DNA of 57,217 nucleotides from positions 1 through 57,217 of the forward strand of contig CABULH010000022.1 in assembly GCA_902492455.1 (NCBI GenBank), written 5' to 3'. This DNA is from an uncultured Oscillospiraceae bacterium. GTDB lineage: Bacteria; Bacillota; Clostridia; Oscillospirales; Acutalibacteraceae. Both the position numbers and the translations under genes were made by a program. This document shows, piece after piece, positions 51,941-57,217 of the stretch (position 1 is the stretch's first letter; the number at the start of each line of letters is the position of its first letter). The notes under the pieces are model-generated. The model did not search any database, was not told the DNA's origin, and saw only the letters and a list, made by a program, of their open reading frames with translations.

Positions 51941-52522
51941 ATGGGCCAGAATTTTTATGCAGTGCTTTCCCGTATGAAATACATCACCCGTTGGGCGCTG
52001 ATGCGCAACACCAGGCCGGAGAATATCTGTGAGCACTCCTATGATGTGGCCGTGCTGGCCCATGCACTGGCGGTGCTCACCAATCGCCGGTTTGGCGGGA
52101 AAGTGGATGAAGGTCGATGCGTGCTGCTGGCCCTTTATCACGATGCGCCGGAGATTCTGACCGGGGATATGCCCACCCCGGTAAAATACGACAATCCGGC
52201 TATCCGAGACGCTTATAAGCAGGTGGAGGAGGTTTCCGCCGGGAAGCTGCTTTCCATGTTGCCGGAGGATCTGCAGCCTGATTATGAATCCCTGTTCTTT
52301 CCAGACGATGCTTTTAGAGAGGAAAAAAAGCTGGTAAAGGCGGCTGACAAGCTGTCCGCTCTCATCAAGTGCGTTGAGGAACTGAGACAGGGCAACCGGG
52401 AATTCCAAAGCGCCCGCCGCTCAACTGAAGCGGCGATCCGGGCGATGGATCTGTCTGCCGCCAACTGTTTTTTGGAAGAATTCCTGCCTGCCTACGAGCT
52501 GACTCTGGATGAACAAAGCTGA
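51941..52522 (+). CDS. HD-domain 5'-deoxynucleotidase, YfbR-like
   Basis: 193 residues from ATG 51941 (MGQNFYAVLSRMKYITRW), with AAAGGAACTTCAACGG upstream; this start gives the family length of ~190-200. The HD metal site is visible as ENICEHSYDVAVLAHAL and LYHDAPEILTGDMPTPVKY, with a late Asp in VKAADKLSALIKC. YfbR removes phosphate from deoxynucleoside 5'-monophosphates and helps balance dNTP pools. It is first in a three-gene + strand run (nucleotidase, glycosyltransferase, diguanylate cyclase) whose members seem functionally unrelated. Confidence 0.87.
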   Translation: MGQNFYAVLSRMKYITRWALMRNTRPENICEHSYDVAVLAHALAVLTNRRFGGKVDEGRCVLLALYHDAPEILTGDMPTPVKYDNPAIRDAYKQVEEVSAGKLLSMLPEDLQPDYESLFFPDDAFREEKKLVKAADKLSALIKCVEELRQGNREFQSARRSTEAAIRAMDLSAANCFLEEFLPAYELTLDEQS

Positions 52523-52611
52523 TGGGAGGCTGTTCCACCGCTTTTCTCAATGATTCAGTGCAGATCAGAGCAGCGTTTGTTGCATCCCGCTCAAAAAAGG
52601 ATGGAGAAAAA

Positions 52612-53559
52612 ATGAGTCTAATATCCGTGGTGATCCCCTCCTACAATGAACAAGAGAATATTGAGCGGACGGCGTCGGTGTTGGCGGAGATTCTCGGCAG
52701 AACGGAAATGGAGTATGAGCTGATCTTTGTGGATGATGGATCCAAGGATGAGACCTACGCCCGCATCTGCGCCGAGGCGGATAAAAATCCCCGGATCAAA
52801 GGGGTGCGCTTCAGCCGCAATTTCGGTAAGGAGGCCTCCATTTTCGCCGGGCTGCGGTCGTCCACGGGGGACTGCTGTGTGGTCATCGACTGCGATCTGC
52901 AGCATCCGCCGGAGATAATCCCCCAGATGATCGCTTTGTGGAGGGACGGTTACGAAATCGTGGAAGGCGTCAAGTCCAGCCGCGGGAAGGAAGGGCTGGC
53001 CTACAAGCTGTCGGCGGGGCTGTTCTATAAGCTCATCAGCAAAGCGGCAAAAATCGATATGGCATCCTCTTCGGATTTTAAGCTGCTGGACCGCAAGGTA
53101 GTGGATGCGCTGGCCGCGCTGCCGGAGAAAAGCACCTTTTTCCGGGCCTTATCCTTCTGGATGGGTTTTCGTTCGGTCCGGCTGGAATTTACTGTGGCTG
53201 AACGAACGGCGGGAAAAAGCAAATGGTCTTTTTCCAGTTTGTTGCGTTACGCCACCGCCAATATCACTTCCTTTACGGCCCTTCCCTTGCAGATTGTCAC
53301 CATACTGGGAATCGTCATGCTGGTGATCTCTGTGGTGCTGGGGATTCAGACTCTCTGCCGCTATTTGATGGGCCGTTCCATCGAAGGATTTACCACCGTG
53401 ATCCTGCTGCTGCTCATCATCGGCGGATGCATCATGCTGAGCCTGGGCATCATCGGCCATTATATTGCGAAAATCTACGATGAAGTGAAGGGACGGCCCC
53501 AATACATTATCAGTGAAACCACGGCGGTCCGGCTATCCGGCAACAACGAAGAGAGGTGA
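52612..53559 (+). CDS. Family 2 glycosyltransferase, GtrB/polyprenyl-phosphate sugar synthase-like
   Basis: 315 residues; ATG 52612 after AAGGATGGAGAAAAA. GT-A domain with SVVIPSYNEQENIERT, FVDDGSKDETY and the metal-binding DCDLQHPPE. The acceptor region FSRNFGKEASIFAGL is typical of the GtrB/DPM1 group. Two transmembrane helices at the C-terminus (LQIVTILGIVMLVISVVLGI; TVILLLLIIGGCIMLSLGII) are followed by KIYDEVKGRPQYII. It would transfer a sugar from a nucleotide donor to polyprenyl phosphate on the inner face. A GtrA protein suited to flip that product is encoded at 30543. Confidence 0.88.
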   Translation: MSLISVVIPSYNEQENIERTASVLAEILGRTEMEYELIFVDDGSKDETYARICAEADKNPRIKGVRFSRNFGKEASIFAGLRSSTGDCCVVIDCDLQHPPEIIPQMIALWRDGYEIVEGVKSSRGKEGLAYKLSAGLFYKLISKAAKIDMASSSDFKLLDRKVVDALAALPEKSTFFRALSFWMGFRSVRLEFTVAERTAGKSKWSFSSLLRYATANITSFTALPLQIVTILGIVMLVISVVLGIQTLCRYLMGRSIEGFTTVILLLLIIGGCIMLSLGIIGHYIAKIYDEVKGRPQYIISETTAVRLSGNNEER

Positions 53560-53563
53560 GGGA

Positions 53564-56275
53564 ATGGATCTGGAACAGCGTGCCCTACGGTTTGTAGAGG
53601 ATATGCAGAGCATTTATTTCGAACGGCGGGATATCGATCAGGTCATAGAGGCACTGGACCAGGATGTCATTCTCTTTGGATTCGGCAGCGAAGAGATTCG
53701 CCTGGGCAGAGAGGAGACGCAGGCTTGGCTGCTGTCGGAAAAAGCGGCGTATACCGGGTCCTTCCGTATTCTGGAATCCTGGTATGACGCGCTGAAAACA
53801 GGAGAACATACCTGCCTGGTAGCCGGCAGGCTACAGGTGCAGGAAAGCGCCCTACCCATTTCGCTGGATGTACGGGTATTTGTTTTGTGCCGGGAAACTC
53901 CGGAAGGGATGCGGATGTCCCGGATTCACATGTCCCTGCCCAGCAGCGGGCAGGCTGAGGGAGAATTTTTTCCCTGCCGCCTCACGGCGGACGCCAACCG
54001 GCTGCTGGAGCGGCTGGTAAAGGAAAAATCCGCCGAGCTTGAAAAGCATAATCGAAATATGCAGATGTTGATGCGCAATATCCCGGGCGGGATTTTTCGT
54101 TGCCTTTATGATGAAAATTTGACCATCCTGCAGATGAGCGATGGCTTTCTGTCCTTGTTCGGGTATACGCGGGAGGAAATTCATAGCCAGTTTCAGGACA
54201 GTTTCTGGCGGATGATCGATCCCCGGGATCGGGAAACGTTCTTAGCCGATATCCGTCGGCAGCTGTCCGGCGGAAATACCAGCAAGACCATCGAGTATCG
54301 GGTGATCTGCCGGGATGGAAGCTCCATGTGGGTATTGGACAAGGGGCAGCTCCTTCCGGGAGAAGAGGGCGGTTTGTCCTCTTTCTACTGTGTGCTGGTG
54401 GACGTCACCAGGGGGCGGGAGGCTCAAGAAGCTCTGCGTCTTTCTCTGGACCGGTATCAGATCGTCATGGACCAGACCAATGACATTATCATTGAGTGGG
54501 ATATTGAGCAGGATACCATGGAATATTCCCCCAACTGGGAAAAGAAGTTTGGCTATCAGCCGCTGCAGACGGCGGTGAGCAAGAGCATTCTTAACAACTC
54601 CCACATTCTGCCGGAGGATCAGAATACCTTCCTGGATATGCTGGGGCGGCTGAAGCGAGGGGATCACTATGTAGAGGCGGAGATCCGGCTGCGCCAGAAG
54701 GAGGGCAGCTACATCTGGTGCCGGATCCGGTTTACCGCGCAGAAGGACGCTGCGGGCAAACCGGTAAAAGCAGTAGGCGTCATTATTGATATCGACCGGG
54801 AAAAACGCAGTGTCCAGAAGCTGCTGGAACAGGCCCAGCGGGATACATTGACGAAACTCTATAACAAAGGCACCTCTGAGAAGCTGATTGAGGAAATGCT
54901 GCCCAGCGGCGAGGAAATTTCTGCATTATTGATCATCGATATCGACGATTTCAAGTTGGTAAACGACACTATGGGGCATCTGTTCGGAGATGCCTTCTTG
55001 ATGGAAACCGCTAATGAGATCCGTATGCGTTTCCGCCAAATGGATGTTGTGGGACGAATCGGAGGCGACGAATTCATCGCGTTCATCCGAAACATCCCTT
55101 CGATGGATCTGGTGAAGAAAAAAGCCGGCCAGATCGTGGGGTCTGTGCGGGAGCTGGCAGGGCGCAACGGCTTGAGTGAGCGGGTTTCCTGCAGTATCGG
55201 TATAGCTGTCGCTCCGGATCACGGACAATCCTTTCAAACGCTCTATCGACGGGCGGACCACGCCTTATATCATGCCAAGAAGCAAGGAAAAAACCGTTAT
55301 GCCGTTTATGACGGAGCGGTGATGGGCAATGTGATGGAAGGGATGCCGCAGATATCCCACACTGCCATTGGCGCGGCCATTGATTCGGACGCGGGTTTAT
55401 CCCTTGTGAATCGTTTGGTGGAATATATTCTGCGGGTTTTATATCAGACGCAGAATGTGGATAAAGCGGTAAATTCCATTTTGGAAATTGTGGGGCGGCA
55501 GTTCGATGTCAGCCGGGCCTATATCTTCGAAAACACAGAGGATGACCGCTTCTGCAATAACACCTTTGAATGGTGCAGCGACGGCGTGCAGCCGGAAAAG
55601 GATCATCTGCAGCACATATCATATGAAAAAGATCTGGGCGGTAGTTATCTGGACAATTTTAACGAGGATGGTATATTTTACTGCCAGGATGTCTCCGAAC
55701 TGAATCCGGAGCAATATTCGATTCTGGAGCCGCAGGGCATCAAATCCATGCTGCAGTGCGCCATTTGGGATAACGGTCGTTTCCGGGGATACGTGGGTTT
55801 TGATGACTGCCGGACCAATCGTTTTTGGAATCAGGATCAGGTGGATGCGCTGGGATTTATCTCTAAAATTCTTAGTATATTTTTGCTCAAGCAGCGCGCC
55901 CAGGAGCGGATGGAGCAGTCCGTGAATGCGATGAAAACCGTGCTGGATCACCAGAACGCTTGGATCTATGTCATCCGGCCCGATACCTATGAGATATTGT
56001 ACATAAACCATAAAACCATGTCGTTAGCCCCTCATGGCCGGGTGGGCATGCCCTGTTACAAAGCCTATTTCCATCGGGAGACTCCGTGCGAGACTTGTCC
56101 CGCACGGACGGCACGCCGGCAGGACGGTAATGTGACAATGGAAATTTACAATCCTGTTTTGAAGGTGTGGTCGGCGGCAGACGCTTCCCAGATAATCTGG
56201 AAGGGAGAAGAGGCCATTCTTCTTACCTGTCATGATATTACCCGATACAAAGAAGGGGAGAGAGAATCCGACTAA
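53564..56275 (+). CDS. Multi-sensor diguanylate cyclase (SnoaL-like, PAS, PAS, GGDEF, GAF, PAS)
   Basis: 903 residues; ATG 53564 follows GAGAGGTGAGGGA, five bases after the glycosyltransferase stop. Order: an N-terminal SnoaL-like domain (1-150, FGFGSEEIRLGREETQAWL); a PAS at ~165-290 (MLMRNIPGGIFRCLYDENLT); a second PAS at ~305-420; GGDEF at ~435-590 with the active motif RIGGDEF (residues ~498-504) and DIDDFKLVNDTMGH; a GAF-like domain (~640-790); and a last PAS with CETCPA. The intact GGDEF predicts synthesis of cyclic di-GMP. No membrane helices, so it senses cytosolic signals. No EAL or PilZ protein is seen in the window. Confidence 0.88.
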   Translation: MDLEQRALRFVEDMQSIYFERRDIDQVIEALDQDVILFGFGSEEIRLGREETQAWLLSEKAAYTGSFRILESWYDALKTGEHTCLVAGRLQVQESALPISLDVRVFVLCRETPEGMRMSRIHMSLPSSGQAEGEFFPCRLTADANRLLERLVKEKSAELEKHNRNMQMLMRNIPGGIFRCLYDENLTILQMSDGFLSLFGYTREEIHSQFQDSFWRMIDPRDRETFLADIRRQLSGGNTSKTIEYRVICRDGSSMWVLDKGQLLPGEEGGLSSFYCVLVDVTRGREAQEALRLSLDRYQIVMDQTNDIIIEWDIEQDTMEYSPNWEKKFGYQPLQTAVSKSILNNSHILPEDQNTFLDMLGRLKRGDHYVEAEIRLRQKEGSYIWCRIRFTAQKDAAGKPVKAVGVIIDIDREKRSVQKLLEQAQRDTLTKLYNKGTSEKLIEEMLPSGEEISALLIIDIDDFKLVNDTMGHLFGDAFLMETANEIRMRFRQMDVVGRIGGDEFIAFIRNIPSMDLVKKKAGQIVGSVRELAGRNGLSERVSCSIGIAVAPDHGQSFQTLYRRADHALYHAKKQGKNRYAVYDGAVMGNVMEGMPQISHTAIGAAIDSDAGLSLVNRLVEYILRVLYQTQNVDKAVNSILEIVGRQFDVSRAYIFENTEDDRFCNNTFEWCSDGVQPEKDHLQHISYEKDLGGSYLDNFNEDGIFYCQDVSELNPEQYSILEPQGIKSMLQCAIWDNGRFRGYVGFDDCRTNRFWNQDQVDALGFISKILSIFLLKQRAQERMEQSVNAMKTVLDHQNAWIYVIRPDTYEILYINHKTMSLAPHGRVGMPCYKAYFHRETPCETCPARTARRQDGNVTMEIYNPVLKVWSAADASQIIWKGEEAILLTCHDITRYKEGERESD

Positions 56276-56460
56276 TGCGAGAAGGCCGCGTCGCCAACAG
56301 CTGATAAGAGACAACAGGCCGGATACAATACAAAAACGCGGTATCTATCCTGCAATGTTCATGTGAATTCTGTGGGGGCAGCGGGAATGGCAATAGGGGA
56401 CTCTGTCTCTTTCTTCGGCGGAGGGAAAGGAAAAATCGGCAAAATTCTTATCCGCGCCTC

Positions 56461-56489
56461 TTGACAAACAGTCGGTTATAAGCTAATAT
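56461..56489 (+). promoter_or_regulatory. Promoter of tRNA-Ala
   Basis: Consensus TTGACA (56461-56466), 17-base spacer, TAATAT (56484-56489), with an overlapping TATAAT at 56487-56492. The 56276-56460 stretch before it holds no gene. Confidence 0.78.
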
Positions 56490-56524
56490 AATTCAGGTGA
56501 TTCCGCAGAGAATCACTTGGTTAT

Positions 56525-56600
56525 GGGGTTTTAGCTCAGTTGGTAGAGCGCTGCGTTCGCATCGCAGAGGTCAGGGGTTCGAATCCCCTAAGCTCCACCA
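56525..56600 (+). tRNA. tRNA-Ala, anticodon CGC
   Basis: 76 bases with encoded CCA. Acceptor GGGGTTT pairs with AAGCTCC. The D arm is GCTC/GAGC, the anticodon stem CTGCG/CGCAG encloses TTCGCAT (anticodon CGC), and the T arm AGGGG-TTCGAAT-CCCCT is canonical. All arms pair; the discriminator is A, as in tRNA-Ala. Confidence 0.95.
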
Positions 56601-56626
56601 CGTCGGAATGGACTACGCTCCATTCA

Positions 56627-56654
56627 AAATCCCCAGCCATTTGGCTGGGGATTT
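56627..56654 (+). terminator. Terminator after tRNA-Ala
   Basis: AAATCCCCAGCC pairs with GGCTGGGGATTT around a four-base loop. The T-run is short, but the stem is strong. From here to 57049 no gene is supported; the stretch holds a T-arm-like sequence near 56771-56787 and the hairpin below. Confidence 0.7.
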
Positions 56655-56833
56655 CTCATACCACTTCGTCATTCCTCCTTTCCGCAAAAAGTCACGCTTG
56701 CTGCGGCTATGCCCTTGTAAACGCGGGCATGACGCCTCTGCTGCGCTACCAACTTTTTGCGGGATGCGCGAGGGTTCAAATTCCCTTCTAAAAAACACTG
56801 GGGATTCTTTTTGTCTCACCCTTACATTGTCGA

Positions 56834-56867
56834 AAGAAGTCGATTGCTGTAAAGCAGTCGGCTTCTT
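56834..56867 (+). terminator. Hairpin with T-tract in the tRNA-downstream region
   Basis: AAGAAGTCGATTGCT pairs, with two G-T wobbles, with AGCAGTCGGCTTCTT and is followed by TTGATTTTTGTT. It resembles the terminator of a lost or rearranged gene. Confidence 0.6.
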
Positions 56868-56980
56868 TTGATTTTTGTTGGATAAATAGATAATGCCGAG
56901 AACAATTTGCCAGGCTTTAGTTCATGCTCCCAACATATCAAACAGCATATCACAACGGTAAAACATGGATGTTAATATGC

Positions 56981-56995
56981 GTTGCTTGTAGCAAC
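56981..56995. promoter_or_regulatory. Inverted repeat upstream of the XRE gene
   Basis: GTTGC and GCAAC flank TTGTA (56981-56995), about 55 bases before the start. A TATAAT follows at 57009-57014. Autoregulated XRE genes often carry such an operator; inferred from layout. Confidence 0.5.
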
Positions 56996-57049
56996 GGGCA
57001 GTTCCTCATATAATAGTGATAACGAATTAAAGAAATGAGGTTATCCTTA

Positions 57050-57175
57050 ATGTTACACGAAAACATAAAAACAATCAGAAAATCAAAAGGGCTCTCTCAA
57101 GAAGAGCTTGCTATCAAGCTGAATGTGGTGCGACAAACAATCTCTAAATGGGAGCAAGGGGTTTCACTTAGATAA
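57050..57175 (+). pseudogene. XRE-family HTH regulator, truncated after the DNA-binding domain
   Basis: 41 codons from ATG 57050 (MLHENIKTIRKSKGLSQEEL), with ATGAGGTTATCC upstream. The HTH is textbook: LSQEELAIKLNVVRQTISKW. Homologues continue after WEQG with about 60-170 more residues beginning L-S-x-P, but here the frame becomes VSLR and stops at TAA 57173-57175. The match ends abruptly at about 57160, which suggests a deletion or insertion junction. A 41-residue HTH might still bind DNA, but the dimerisation or sensor part is gone. Confidence 0.65.
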
Positions 57176-57217
57176 AGATACCACACCATTCCCACGCTGA
57201 CTTTTGCTCAACCGATA

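Noticed and set aside
56600..56871. + strand open frames running through and past tRNA-Ala
   Set aside because: They include the tRNA itself and lack starts with ribosome binding sites or any recognisable domain.

Overview
The window looks like part of the chromosome of a spore-forming, strictly anaerobic, gut-type Clostridia (Oscillospirales/Ruminococcaceae-like). This rests on a SpoVAF/GerA-type germination protein, a six-gene Rnf complex in the clostridial order C-D-G-E-A-B, a 2-hydroxyacyl-CoA dehydratase activase system, strong GGAGG ribosome binding sites with frequent GTG/TTG starts, and many secreted proteins with Thr- or Ser/Pro-rich stalks. The species cannot be named from sequence alone.

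Region 1 (1 to about 7.9 kb) is the right-hand part of a mobilizable element of the Tn4451/TnpX type. It holds a methyltransferase tail, a sigma-70-like protein and a small HTH protein, a candidate oriT, MobC, a relaxase, a Cys-rich VLP protein, RepA-like and DnaC-like replication genes, TnpW and a large serine recombinase. Its left end lies outside the window. Its right end sits inside an alpha-L-rhamnosidase (GH78) gene, of which only the last ~143 codons remain here.

Region 2 (7.9-22.8 kb) is a glycan-use locus on the + strand: the GH78 remnant, a membrane-anchored DUF5696-like protein, a URO-D-like protein, a GH127/DUF1680-like enzyme, two tandem DUF4832 proteins (one lipoprotein, one cytosolic), a Big_2 surface protein, a ROK regulator with its own promoter, a stalked membrane-anchored secreted protein and a CE2-like SGNH lipoprotein. 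No transporter is present in this stretch. Several families have no settled biochemistry, which makes this the best candidate for an undescribed system. A Thr-repeat surface protein follows (23.0-23.9 kb).

Region 3 (24-31.2 kb) is housekeeping: PHP phosphatase, galM, a DUF6062 protein, an OGG-type DNA glycosylase, class II FBP aldolase, and a UDP-galactopyranose-mutase-like flavoprotein with GtrA.

Region 4 (31.3-38.2 kb) holds a CLC channel/antiporter (CLC-F-like), SpoVAF, a DUF4190 membrane protein, an ECF sigma factor with a probable anti-sigma protein, and the HgdB-like half of a dehydratase system.

Region 5 (38.4-48.9 kb) holds the two-domain activase, the rnfCDGEAB operon, apbE (which would flavinylate RnfG, RnfD and the nearby FMN-binding lipoprotein), that lipoprotein and a DUF1622 protein. 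It forms one flavin-based electron-transfer neighbourhood.

Region 6 (48.9-57.2 kb) holds a YfhO-type membrane protein, a YfbR-like HD nucleotidase, a GtrB-like glycosyltransferase, a multi-sensor diguanylate cyclase, tRNA-Ala(CGC), and a truncated XRE regulator at the window edge.

Convergent genes are mostly separated by strong palindromic terminators, and start codons were re-chosen where the ribosome binding site or a promoter decided them. All family assignments come from reading motifs; no database search was run.
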